Positions 6,517-15,096 of a stretch of DNA of 64,000 bases are shown here, one piece after another (positions within the stretch are counted from its first letter, which is position 1; each line of letters starts with the position of its first letter). This stretch comes from Planctomycetota bacterium (GTDB taxonomy: Bacteria; Planctomycetota; UBA8742; UBA2392), in contig JADZFR010000004.1 of NCBI GenBank assembly GCA_020849795.1, positions 60,339 to 124,338 of the forward strand, given 5' to 3'. A program made the translations under genes and the position numbers. Under the pieces are notes generated by a model that did not search any database, was not told the origin of the DNA, and worked only from the letters and a program-made list of their open reading frames with translations.

Positions 6517-9500
6517 TTAGAACCCGAAGCCCAGGTTGATGCTGATCACCTGCTCGCGGTTGCCCGGCTGGTTGATGATCGGGAACCCGAAGTCCAGCGC
6601 GAACGGCACGGGCAGAATCGGCAGCAGCAGCCGCAGCCCGATGCCGCCGCTGACAGTCCAGCCGGTGGGGTCGAACGTGTTGAGTGTCGGGCTGAGTTCG
6701 CCGAAGTCGACAAACCCGACCAGCCACAGGCTGCCCGGGAAAATCGGGAAGCGCAGCTCGGCGAAGCCATGCACCATGAAGTTGCCGCCCAGCGCCACGT
6801 CGTTGCGGCTTGGGCCGACGCCGCTGAACTCAAACCCGCGCAGCAGGCCGCGGCCGCCCAGGTTGTTGCCGCCCATCAGCAGGCGTTCAATGAACGGGAT
6901 TTCCCTGGTGCCGCTGTGCACGTCCTGCCAGTGCGCGGTTGCGCTCAGGGCAAGCACCAGTGTGCGCACGGGGTCAATCTCGGCCAGCGGGATGAAGTAC
7001 TCGGCGTTGGCGCGCATGCGCCAGAAGTCCACCGTGCCGCCCAGCAGCGCGCCGCCGGTGTAGCTGAAGCGATAGCTCAGGTTGAAACCGTTGGTCGGAA
7101 ACGACGGGTTGTCGGTGGTGCCCCACGAAATCTCACTCCACAGCGTGCTCAGGACGTCGCGGCCTTCGTCGGCCCGCAACTCCGGCGGCGCGTTGGAAGC
7201 CACGTCCGCGAGTTCAAGAATCGAGTACGAGTACCCGACACTCCACAGCACGTCCGGAAACACGCGCCAGCCCACGAACGGGTCAGCTCCAAGCCGGATG
7301 CGCGTGTAGTCTGCATAGTTGATCGACGTGTACTCGCCGCTGATGCCCGCCGAAACGGGGTACCCGAACAGCCACGGCTCGTTGAAGCTGATGCGGTAGA
7401 CCTGCTGCCGGTCCAGCGGCGGCTGCGCGGTGAACGACAGGGACTGGCCGGCGCCGGAGAAGCTCCAGTTCGGCTCGCCCCATGCCCAGCTGACCAGCGA
7501 GCTGATGTCGAAGTTCAGCAGCGTCAGGTCAACCGACGCCGTGAATCCGGTGGCCGAGTTGAACCCGGCCGCGAAGTTCAGACGATTGGTCCGGCCTTCG
7601 ACCATGTCGTAGTCCACGTCGGTGTACTCAATGTACTCGCCCTCGCTGATCACAAGCCTTGGCGTGGTGCGGGCCGCCACCCCTTGCCCGGGTGCGGCCT
7701 GCTCGAACCACTGGGTGCGCTGCAGGCGAATGGTCGAGGCGCGCAGGCGGTTGCGGTCGTACACGTCGCCGGGATACACGTTGACCAGCCGGCGCATCAC
7801 GTTGTCGCGGGTCTCGACGTTGCCGCGAAAGTTCACCGTGCCGACGATGCTCTGGTAGCCTTGCTGGATACGCAGGATCATGCCGACCCTGCGCACGGGC
7901 CACGGCGAGTCCCACGGGGTCTGGATGAACTCGGTTTCGGTTTCTACGCGGACGAACTCAACCTCGATGTTGGAGTAGCCCTTGTCGGCCAGCAGGATGC
8001 GCACACGCCCGGCCATGCCCTCGGTGAAGTCGCCCGGCGCGCCGGTAAGCGCGTACTCGTCCCATGCCAGCGCGGTCAGCAGGTCATAGGCCTGGAAGTA
8101 ACGGCCCTGCTTGGGGTCGTTCAGCGGGGCCAGGTACTCGCGCCCATAGCGCTGTTCGGCGGTTGCCAGCGCCACGCCGTTGGCTTCGAGGCGCATGGCT
8201 TCAAGCAGGTCGTCGAACTCGACCACCGGTTTGTCGAACTCGCGGGGTTGCGCCCCCTGGGGCACGCGCGGCGCGCGAGTGGCGTACTCAATGCGCATGT
8301 CGCTGACGGCATACACAGAGCCCGGCTCAATGTGGTAGATCAGGTTGACGCGCGAGCGCACCTGGTTCATCTGAAAGCTCGTGAATGAAACGCGGGCATC
8401 AAGCCACCCGCGCTGCTGCATATAGGCCTGCAACGACTCGGCGTCGCGGATGGCGTCGTTTTCGACGAAGGGCTGGCCCTCTTTCATGCGCATGACTTCG
8501 CCCAGCACGGCGCCCTTGCGGTCGGCGCTTGAGGCAAACACGGAGTACCAGAGCTGGTTGATCAATGAGAAGAACCCGCTCAGCCTGTCCACAGACAGCG
8601 CGTCGTTGCCCGGCGAATCAATGTCTTCGAGGCCGCGGAAGAAGATGTCGCCGACGCGCATAAGTTCGCCTTCAAACACCTCAAAGACCAGCACCGTGTT
8701 GCCGCCATAGGCGTCGGCTATCAGTCCGCGGACGGTATCCAGCATCGGCTCGCGCATGCGGCCGTAGTCAATTTGAAGCTGCCTGGCATCAAACTTCTCG
8801 GGCAGGCTTAGCACGCGCTCGGTGACCTCGACAAAAGGAAACCCGCGCGCCTGGTAGAACAGCTTGATCTGCTGCTTGGCGCCCAGGATGTTGGCGGCGC
8901 TGGCGTCGGTGATCACGTCGCCCCGGAACGCGCCCATCGGAAAGTAAGCGGGCGATACCAGCCCCCCGTCGCTCTGCAGGCCGGGCGTCTCACGAATCGG
9001 TTCCTGGCCCGAGATCACGCGTTCAAGGTCGGTCGTGAACCCCGACTGGTAGATGCCGCTGAACGTCACGATCGCCAGCGGGTCATTCTGGATCACGCGG
9101 AACACCACATCGATCCCGTCCGACGCGTACTTGTGCTCGGCGCGAACATCAAGAAACGCCCCGGTCTCGAACAGGCGCCGCACGTCCGCGTCCAGCCGCG
9201 CAAGGCTGAATTCGGCGCCTTCAGCGGTGTCGGTCTTGCCGAGGAAGCGGTACAGCTCGCGCATGCCTTCTTCGGACCATTGGCCGCCCGACGGCGCCAG
9301 AAAGCGCACGCGCTTGACCAGCGGCTGGGTGAAAATCAGCTTTACGCGCACGCCCTTGGTCTGGTTGGGCTGGTCGACCAGCTCGGCGCGGACGTCGACT
9401 TCGCGGAACATGTGGCTGGTTTCGGTCAGGTACTTTACGTCGCGGGCGAGGTCTTCGGCCCGGAAGGCCTTGCCCTGCCGGGTGCGCATCACGCCCAGGA

Positions 9501-9708
9501 TCTCGTGCTTGCGGGCGCTGTCGGGGGCGCGGTCAAACACCTTGCCCTCGGACTTGACCTGCAGCTCAATGGCGATGATCGCGGTGCCCTCAGTGCCGAC
9601 GTCAACCTTCTGGGCCGATGCCAGCACCGCAATGACCGACAGCACCGCAAGCGGTGCCGCGAAAAGCAGGGTCAATTGCAACAGCCAACGGGACAAGCAT
9701 TCCCCCAA
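6517..9708 (-). CDS. bamA: BamA/Omp85-family outer-membrane assembly factor
   Basis: 1063 aa, longer than the roughly 800 aa of proteobacterial BamA. A hydrophobic leader is followed by repeated POTRA-like segments (for example VSFTSFQMNQVRSRVNLIYH; GTVNFRGNVETRDNVMRRL) over about 650 residues, then a C-terminal 16-strand-type beta barrel. The conserved loop-6 motif is present as GGRGLLRGF, and the protein ends in aromatic Phe (INLGFGF) as expected for a barrel signal. It folds and inserts outer-membrane proteins. The added length lies in the periplasmic half. Strong evidence for a true outer membrane. Confidence 0.88.
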   Translation of the reverse strand: MGECLSRWLLQLTLLFAAPLAVLSVIAVLASAQKVDVGTEGTAIIAIELQVKSEGKVFDRAPDSARKHEILGVMRTRQGKAFRAEDLARDVKYLTETSHMFREVDVRAELVDQPNQTKGVRVKLIFTQPLVKRVRFLAPSGGQWSEEGMRELYRFLGKTDTAEGAEFSLARLDADVRRLFETGAFLDVRAEHKYASDGIDVVFRVIQNDPLAIVTFSGIYQSGFTTDLERVISGQEPIRETPGLQSDGGLVSPAYFPMGAFRGDVITDASAANILGAKQQIKLFYQARGFPFVEVTERVLSLPEKFDARQLQIDYGRMREPMLDTVRGLIADAYGGNTVLVFEVFEGELMRVGDIFFRGLEDIDSPGNDALSVDRLSGFFSLINQLWYSVFASSADRKGAVLGEVMRMKEGQPFVENDAIRDAESLQAYMQQRGWLDARVSFTSFQMNQVRSRVNLIYHIEPGSVYAVSDMRIEYATRAPRVPQGAQPREFDKPVVEFDDLLEAMRLEANGVALATAEQRYGREYLAPLNDPKQGRYFQAYDLLTALAWDEYALTGAPGDFTEGMAGRVRILLADKGYSNIEVEFVRVETETEFIQTPWDSPWPVRRVGMILRIQQGYQSIVGTVNFRGNVETRDNVMRRLVNVYPGDVYDRNRLRASTIRLQRTQWFEQAAPGQGVAARTTPRLVISEGEYIEYTDVDYDMVEGRTNRLNFAAGFNSATGFTASVDLTLLNFDISSLVSWAWGEPNWSFSGAGQSLSFTAQPPLDRQQVYRISFNEPWLFGYPVSAGISGEYTSINYADYTRIRLGADPFVGWRVFPDVLWSVGYSYSILELADVASNAPPELRADEGRDVLSTLWSEISWGTTDNPSFPTNGFNLSYRFSYTGGALLGGTVDFWRMRANAEYFIPLAEIDPVRTLVLALSATAHWQDVHSGTREIPFIERLLMGGNNLGGRGLLRGFEFSGVGPSRNDVALGGNFMVHGFAELRFPIFPGSLWLVGFVDFGELSPTLNTFDPTGWTVSGGIGLRLLLPILPVPFALDFGFPIINQPGNREQVISINLGFGF

Positions 9709-9818
9709 TGCAGGGGCGGGATTGTAGGGGGCAAGGGCCGGAGTGACCAGCCCATAAGCAATGTGACAAGCGCCGCTGGTTAGTGGGCGGTAACTGGCGT
9801 TAGCGGCAAACCGTGCCC

Positions 9819-10958
9819 CTACTTACCAAACTCGAGCACGACCTTGCCCGCTTCGCCTTTCAGCATGCGCTCGATGCCGCCGCGGAACTCGGTGTAGGGC
9901 AGCACCTCGGTGATGATCTTGCGCAGCTTGGCGCGGGCCTCGGGCTGTCGCACCAGATCGCGCACCTTGTACCAGGTGTCGTAGATGCGCCGGCCGATGA
10001 TTCCCTGGATCGTGATTCCGTTCCAGATCACGTCTTTGCTGTAGTCATCAAACGTGTAGGCCGCGTCCTTGGGCAGCCCGAACGCGATGACCTTGCCGCC
10101 GCGCCGCACCGCCTTGACACTATTCGTGATCGCGTCGGGATGGCCGGACATTTCCAGCACCACGTCGGGGCCATCGAGGCCCGCGGCTTCGCGAATCAGG
10201 CCCTGGATGCGGGCGCGTTCAACGGCGCGTTCTTCGGGGGTGCGCGCGATCTTGCCCATGATCACGTCGTGCACGCCGATTTCGCGGGCGATGCGGGCGC
10301 GGGTTTCACTGATCTCGACGGCGATGACCTTTTGTGCCCCGTGCATCAGGGCGATCACGGCGCTGAACATGCCGATCGGCCCAAGGCCGACAATCGCAAC
10401 ACGCTGGCCCTTGAGCGGAAAGTGCGCCGCGGCGTGCATGGCGTTGCCCAGGGGCTCCTGGATTGCGGCGATTTCGAAGGGCAGGTCGGCGTCGTTCTTC
10501 CAGACGCAAGACGCATCCAGCGCGATGTAGCTGGCCCACGCGCCGTTGCGGTCAAACCCGATCACCTTGTCGTTGACGCAAACGTGCTTCTCGCCGTGCA
10601 GGCACTGGTAGCACTTGCCGCAGACCACGTGGCTTTCGGCGCTGACGAAGTCGCCCTTGGCCAGCTTGACGGCGGGGTCGTCCATGATGGTGCCGACGGC
10701 ACTGCCGATCTCGACGACGTGGCCGCAAAACTCGTGGCCTGCGATCACGCCATGTTTGAAGTTGTCGCTGGCGCGCAGCAGTTTGGGGCGGATCGATTCG
10801 TCCCATTGGTACAGGTGCAGGTCGCTGCCGCAGACGGCGGCGGCGCGCACCTTGATCAGCACTTCGTTGGGCTTGATGGAAGGAACATCGGCTTCACGAA
10901 CCTCCATGGCGCCGGGTCGAGCACCGACAACCTGGATGGAGGGCATAGTGGTAGTCAT
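9819..10958 (-). CDS. tdh: zinc-dependent dehydrogenase, L-threonine 3-dehydrogenase-like
   Basis: 379-aa medium-chain dehydrogenase. The catalytic zinc site is CGSD with GHEFCG; the structural zinc cysteines are C-GKC-YQC-LHGEKHVC; the NAD Rossmann motif is GLGPIG. The segment GIIGRRIYDTWYK near the C-terminus matches the Tdh subgroup, which oxidises L-threonine to 2-amino-3-ketobutyrate. A related polyol dehydrogenase cannot be excluded. Start ATG 10958 has a GGAA ribosome site; longer in-frame starts upstream have none. It is the only metabolic gene between bamA and the Mrr locus and no kbl partner is adjacent. Confidence 0.8.
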   Translation of the reverse strand: MTTTMPSIQVVGARPGAMEVREADVPSIKPNEVLIKVRAAAVCGSDLHLYQWDESIRPKLLRASDNFKHGVIAGHEFCGHVVEIGSAVGTIMDDPAVKLAKGDFVSAESHVVCGKCYQCLHGEKHVCVNDKVIGFDRNGAWASYIALDASCVWKNDADLPFEIAAIQEPLGNAMHAAAHFPLKGQRVAIVGLGPIGMFSAVIALMHGAQKVIAVEISETRARIAREIGVHDVIMGKIARTPEERAVERARIQGLIREAAGLDGPDVVLEMSGHPDAITNSVKAVRRGGKVIAFGLPKDAAYTFDDYSKDVIWNGITIQGIIGRRIYDTWYKVRDLVRQPEARAKLRKIITEVLPYTEFRGGIERMLKGEAGKVVLEFGK

Positions 10959-11079
10959 GGAAGTGATTCCTTGTACTGCGGGCATGGTAGCCTTTTGCCG
11001 GCAAGTAGGGATAGAGGGCCAATCGTTGGCGCAGATGCTCACCATGTTGTCGCGCCGTAAAAGTCACCCTGCGCTGGCG

Positions 11080-11547
11080 TCAACGCAACCCATACAGTTG
11101 CAGTATTGCCGCCCAGCCGCCAGGCATCAATTGTGCGGGCGGTCCTTCGAGAGACTGGCCGTATTTCACGACCATCTCGAGGAAGTACTTGGCATGGAGA
11201 AAGGCCTCCACCACAGGGCCCGCAACATCTGCCCATTGGGCGTGATGCGCGGGCTCAAACGTGTTCCCGGTGCCCTTGTGGACAAGCGCTAAGAACAGAG
11301 GATGCAGCGGGCGCTGCGGCGCAAGTCGCTGCAATCTGATCGCGATGTTTTGCGTCAACGCCTGCAACGCAAAGACCTTGAAACTCTGATGATAGTAGCG
11401 GTACAGGCCATCCTCATAAACCCAGCAGCCGGTGCACTCGGCGAGCAAGCGGCTAAGCTCCGGCAGCGCGCCCTGCAAACTGGCGAACAAGCCGACCACT
11501 TCGGGGCGTTGATCCAGACTGACGGCGCTAAGGATTGGCGTATCCAT
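11080..11547 (-). CDS. hypothetical protein, 155 aa
   Basis: Soluble, helix-rich small protein with conserved-looking aromatic and cysteine content (ECTGCWVYEDGLYRYYHQSFK, about residues 38-58) and no signal peptide. It is not recognised. Base composition is lower in GC than bamA and resembles the divergent Mrr-like gene 102 bp away. Together they look like a small acquired module, but a functional link is only inferred from position. Confidence 0.5.
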   Translation of the reverse strand: MDTPILSAVSLDQRPEVVGLFASLQGALPELSRLLAECTGCWVYEDGLYRYYHQSFKVFALQALTQNIAIRLQRLAPQRPLHPLFLALVHKGTGNTFEPAHHAQWADVAGPVVEAFLHAKYFLEMVVKYGQSLEGPPAQLMPGGWAAILQLYGLR

Positions 11548-11649
11548 CGGTCAAAAGATAGCCACATGCGCGACAGTCTCCACTCGGGCCCTTGCGTCGG
11601 TTGACGGGGCCGCACTTGGCACCCGCAGCCGAGATGGCAACATAGAATC

Positions 11650-12591
11650 ATGAGCGGAAATGCAGACGCGATTCCCGACTTCCAAACGATGAGTTGGAAT
11701 GTCCTGAAGTCATTTGAAGGCGGCGACGACCTTTCGCCAGAGGAGGTGCGCCAATCCGTTCGGCAGCAACTTGAGCTGACGGATGAACAGGTGTCACAAC
11801 GAACCGAGTCGGGGTCGACGATTTTTGCAAACCGCGTGGCGTGGGCGATGGTCAGACTGGACGAGGCTCGCCTTACTGAGAAAACTGGACGGGCGTTGCG
11901 ACGCATTACCGACCGTGGCCGCCGAGTGTTGGCGCAAGGACCGCTGCGGGTCGATGAGGCCTTTCTGCGCCAGTATCCCGAGTTTGAAGCGACGATTCTG
12001 CGCTGGCGAAGTGGCCGCAAGAACAATCACAAATCGAACGACAAGGTCTACGCCCCGGCCGTCGTCAGTCGCACACCCCAAGAAGACCTGCGTGCGTCGC
12101 TGGACTCTGCCCATGCGGTGTTGAGCGACCAACTCCTTGAGAAGCTGCGCGTGGCACATTGGTCATTTTTCGAGGGAGTGGTGCTCGACGTTCTGGCCAA
12201 ACTCGGGTACGGCGGCGGGAAGCGAGAATGGTCAGAGCGCATAGGTCAGCCCGGCGACGGCGGGGTTGACGGCATCATCCGTGAGGACGCGCTGGGTTTG
12301 GACATGATCTACGTGCAGGCCAAGCGCTACGGCGAAGACAACATCGTGGGACGCCCGGCACTTCAGCAATTCGCCGGTACGCTGGATATGAAACACGCAA
12401 AGAAGGGAGTGTTCATAACCACAAGCAGTTTCGCGGACACTGCCATTGCCTTTGTGAAAGCGATTGAGAAGCGCATTGCATTGATCGATGGCGCTGACCT
12501 AGTTGAGATCATGATTGAGCACGACATAGGCGTTCGCCCTGTCGAGAGCTTCATTCTGAAGGATATCGACGAGAACTACTTCGAAGTGTGA
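11650..12591 (+). CDS. Mrr-like type IV restriction endonuclease
   Basis: 313 aa, the usual Mrr size. The N-terminal 110 residues fit the winged-helix Mrr_N domain (EEVRQSVRQQLELTDEQ, RVAWAMVRLDEARLTEKTGR). The C-terminal half is the PD-(D/E)xK nuclease: GQPGDGGVDGIIRED with Asp 207, then YVQAKRY with Gln 223 and Lys 225. These are the catalytic D...QxK residues. Such enzymes cut DNA carrying foreign modification. No methyltransferase is adjacent, as expected for type IV. Composition is lower in GC than its neighbours. The 3' end overlaps the MFS gene on the opposite strand by 16 bp. Confidence 0.88.
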   Translation: MSGNADAIPDFQTMSWNVLKSFEGGDDLSPEEVRQSVRQQLELTDEQVSQRTESGSTIFANRVAWAMVRLDEARLTEKTGRALRRITDRGRRVLAQGPLRVDEAFLRQYPEFEATILRWRSGRKNNHKSNDKVYAPAVVSRTPQEDLRASLDSAHAVLSDQLLEKLRVAHWSFFEGVVLDVLAKLGYGGGKREWSERIGQPGDGGVDGIIREDALGLDMIYVQAKRYGEDNIVGRPALQQFAGTLDMKHAKKGVFITTSSFADTAIAFVKAIEKRIALIDGADLVEIMIEHDIGVRPVESFILKDIDENYFEV

Positions 12592-13952
12592 GGTGTGGTC
12601 GGCGGTTCCACTGCCTTCCAGCGCGCGAGCAGCAGCAGCAGGCCGCCGGCGATCAGCACCCCGCCGATAGCGAATGGCCATTGCGGGCCGGCTGCGTCGT
12701 AGATGGCGCCCGCACTCACCGGGCCGATGATTCGGCCCAGCGTGGCGGCGCTGGCAGCCACGCCCATCATCGCCCCCTGCTCGTCGACGCGGGTGTGGCT
12801 GCTGATGATCGCCAGCACGCTCGGGTTGCACAGCGCATTGAACGCGCCCACGCCAATCGCCAGCAGCACCAGCCACAACATCGCGTTCAAACCCGGGTTC
12901 AGCTCAACCTGAAAGCCGAACACGAACATTACTACCACCAAACCCGCCAACCCGGTTGCCAGCACAACCCGGCTGCCCAGCGCGCGCGTCAGTCGGCCGA
13001 TCAAGCCGCCCTGCACGAACGCCAGCGTCAACCCGACCGCCACGAACACCCATGCGTTGGCGCTGGCCCTGATGTGCAGGTGATCGACGTTAAACTGGCT
13101 GAACATTGCCTCAAGGTTCGCGAATCCCAGCGTGACTACAAAGTAGATCAGCAGCATCGGCCCGATGCCCGGCCTGCCCAGTGACCGCACCAGCGCGCCA
13201 AGCTTGCTGCCGCGCGGCTTCAGCCCGGCGCGTATTTCCGGCGGCAGCGACTCGCGCATGATGGTGAGGGTCAACGTGAACGACACCGCGCTCAGGCCCG
13301 CGGCAAACAGGCTCGGCACCATCAACTGCAGGCGGTGAAAGTCCAGCGTCGCCTGCGTGCCCTCGACGATCAGCCCGGCACTGTCATGGTCCGGCGCGGC
13401 GCCCAAGAGACCGAGCAGCGGCTCACTCACCAGCAACCCGCCAATCGCCGGCCCGAACACGAAGCCGATGCCAAACGCCATGCCGATCAGGCCCATGCCC
13501 TTGGCGCGCCGCTCGGGCGGAAAGGTGTCGGCCATGTACGCCTGTGCCGTGCTCAGGTTTGCGGCGCACACACCCGCCAACGCCCGCGAAATCAACAGCC
13601 ATGTGAGGCTGGGCGCGAACGCGAACAGCACCCAGGTGAGTGAGAACCCGGCTGTGCTCATGGCCAGGATTGGTCGGCGGCCCACGCGATCGGAAAGGCG
13701 GCCCCAGATTGGCGCGAATACGAACTGGCAAAGGCTGTATGAGGTAAGGATCAGCCCGACCAGCACACCGCCACGCGTCTCAAGGCCGACGGCCCCCGCG
13801 AGCGTGGTCGCCCACGCGGGGACATCGAAGATGGCGACGTAGTAGGCGAGGCTGGGCAGCACGATGCCGAAGCCGAGCAGGTCAATGAAGATGATCAGCC
13901 ACACGACAAAGACGCCGCGGCGCTGCTCAGGTGTGAGGGAAGGGCCAGCCAT
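12576..13952 (-). CDS. MFS transporter, TetA-like multidrug/drug efflux family
   Basis: 458 aa with about 12 membrane segments. The family motif between segments 2 and 3 is visible as GRLSDRVGRRPILAMS. Segments 1 (VVWLIIFIDLLGFGIVLPSL), 4-5 (ISRALAGVCAANLSTAQAYM, PERRAKGMGLIGMAFGIGF) and 11 match the tetracycline/H+ antiporter subgroup. It probably exports small molecules using the proton gradient; the substrate is unknown. ATG 13952 is preferred to a GTG 39 bases upstream. A perfect 7-bp inverted repeat sits 16 bp before the start, suggesting repressor control. Confidence 0.85.
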   Translation of the reverse strand: MAGPSLTPEQRRGVFVVWLIIFIDLLGFGIVLPSLAYYVAIFDVPAWATTLAGAVGLETRGGVLVGLILTSYSLCQFVFAPIWGRLSDRVGRRPILAMSTAGFSLTWVLFAFAPSLTWLLISRALAGVCAANLSTAQAYMADTFPPERRAKGMGLIGMAFGIGFVFGPAIGGLLVSEPLLGLLGAAPDHDSAGLIVEGTQATLDFHRLQLMVPSLFAAGLSAVSFTLTLTIMRESLPPEIRAGLKPRGSKLGALVRSLGRPGIGPMLLIYFVVTLGFANLEAMFSQFNVDHLHIRASANAWVFVAVGLTLAFVQGGLIGRLTRALGSRVVLATGLAGLVVVMFVFGFQVELNPGLNAMLWLVLLAIGVGAFNALCNPSVLAIISSHTRVDEQGAMMGVAASAATLGRIIGPVSAGAIYDAAGPQWPFAIGGVLIAGGLLLLLARWKAVEPPTTPHTSK

Positions 13953-13967
13953 CGCCCGATGTAAGCA

Positions 13968-13985
13968 CCTAAGCGCCAGCTTAGG
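13968..13985. promoter_or_regulatory. 18-bp palindrome upstream of the MFS gene
   Basis: CCTAAGC-GCCA-GCTTAGG is a perfect 7-bp inverted repeat with a 4-bp spacer, 16 bp before the transporter start. It is a plausible repressor operator. Further palindromes occur in the same divergent region: CCAGA-G-TCTGG, and TGCCTAGGCA at 14049-14058 on the cytochrome side. Confidence 0.45.
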
Positions 13986-14089
13986 AATCACTTAGAGCGT
14001 GCCTGGCGCCAAACCCGTACGTTTATCCAGAGTCTGGTAACTGCTTAGTGCCTAGGCATTATGTGCGGTCCATATTTCAGGAGAAAGCG

Positions 14090-15025
14090 ATGGGGGCGAA
14101 GCAAAAGAAGAAGATGGGCATGGTGATGAAGCTGCTGCTGCTGACTTTCGGCGGCGGAATGCTTCTGGCTGTGGGTGGATACGGGTTCGTCGAAGTCAAG
14201 TACAGCAGCAAGATCGATGAAACGTTCGAGCAGCCGGTCACCGCACTCGAGATTCCTGAGGGCAGCAGCAGCGCTATCGAGCGCGGGACCTATCTCGTCA
14301 ACAACCTCATGGGTTGCAGCCACAGCGACTGCCACCGTGCCGACCTTGGCGGCGGCGTGTTGATGGACGAGCCGCCGATGGGCCTGGTGTACGCGCCTAA
14401 CCTGACCGCGGGCGCCGGCAGCGTCACGAAGGAGTACACCGGCGAAGACTGGGCGCGCATCCTGCGCCACGGCATCAAGAAGAACAAGAAGCGTGCCGTG
14501 ATCATGCCGTCGGAAGACTACACCAGCTTCTCAGACGGCGACCTGGCGGCGGCCGTGGCGTACATCAAGAGCCTGCCCGCCGTCGACCGTGAGACACGCG
14601 CACACGACCCGGGCTTTCTGTTGCGGGCCCTGATTGCCACGGGCGAGATTCCGTTCGCGCACGACAAGATCGACCACAACGCCGAGCGCCCAACCGCAGA
14701 GCCGGGCCCGACGGCCGAGTGGGGCAAAGTCGTGGCGGGCACGTGCAGCGGCTGTCACGGACAGGGCTTCTCGGGCGGCAAGATCCCGGGCGGCGACCCG
14801 AGCTGGCCCGAAGCGCGGAACATTTCGCCCGACCAGGCAACCGGCATCGGCAGCTGGACCTTCGAGCAGTTTGAGCAGGCGATGCGCCACGGCAAGCGCC
14901 CCGACGGCACCGAGTTGAACAAGGCCATGCCCTGGAAGATGTACGCGGGCATGACCGACGACGACGTAAAGGCCGTCTGGGAATACCTGAGAACCATACC
15001 GGCCAAGACCGCCGGCGGCCGCTAG
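14090..15025 (+). CDS. membrane-anchored cytochrome c with two haem-binding motifs
   Basis: 311 aa from ATG 14090, behind an AGGAGAAAG ribosome site. A basic leader and one hydrophobic segment (MKLLLLTFGGGMLLAVGGYG) anchor or export it. Domain 1 has GCSHSDCH, a CX4CH haem site rather than CXXCH, with a downstream Met (VIMPSEDY) as possible axial ligand. Domain 2 has canonical CSGCH and a Met in KAMPWKMY. The architecture is like the cytochrome subunits of membrane dehydrogenases, so periplasmic electron transfer is the likely role. It is divergent from the MFS gene and ends in a strong terminator. Confidence 0.8.
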   Translation: MGAKQKKKMGMVMKLLLLTFGGGMLLAVGGYGFVEVKYSSKIDETFEQPVTALEIPEGSSSAIERGTYLVNNLMGCSHSDCHRADLGGGVLMDEPPMGLVYAPNLTAGAGSVTKEYTGEDWARILRHGIKKNKKRAVIMPSEDYTSFSDGDLAAAVAYIKSLPAVDRETRAHDPGFLLRALIATGEIPFAHDKIDHNAERPTAEPGPTAEWGKVVAGTCSGCHGQGFSGGKIPGGDPSWPEARNISPDQATGIGSWTFEQFEQAMRHGKRPDGTELNKAMPWKMYAGMTDDDVKAVWEYLRTIPAKTAGGR

Positions 15026-15038
15026 TTCCACGAGAGCA

Positions 15039-15076
15039 ATGGCCGGGCTCATTCGAGCCCGGCCATTTTTTTTTTT
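15039..15076 (+). terminator. intrinsic terminator after the cytochrome c gene
   Basis: A perfect 12-bp stem ATGGCCGGGCTC / GAGCCCGGCCAT with loop ATTC is followed by an uninterrupted run of about 11 T (15066-15076), 13 bp after the stop codon. It lies between convergent genes. Confidence 0.93.
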
Positions 15077-15096
15077 GCAGTGACCGCAGACGCTGG

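Noticed and set aside
6406..8388. 660-aa plus-strand frame
   Set aside because: Antisense to bamA and through the retron RNA, with no recognisable domain; bamA on the other strand is clearly real.
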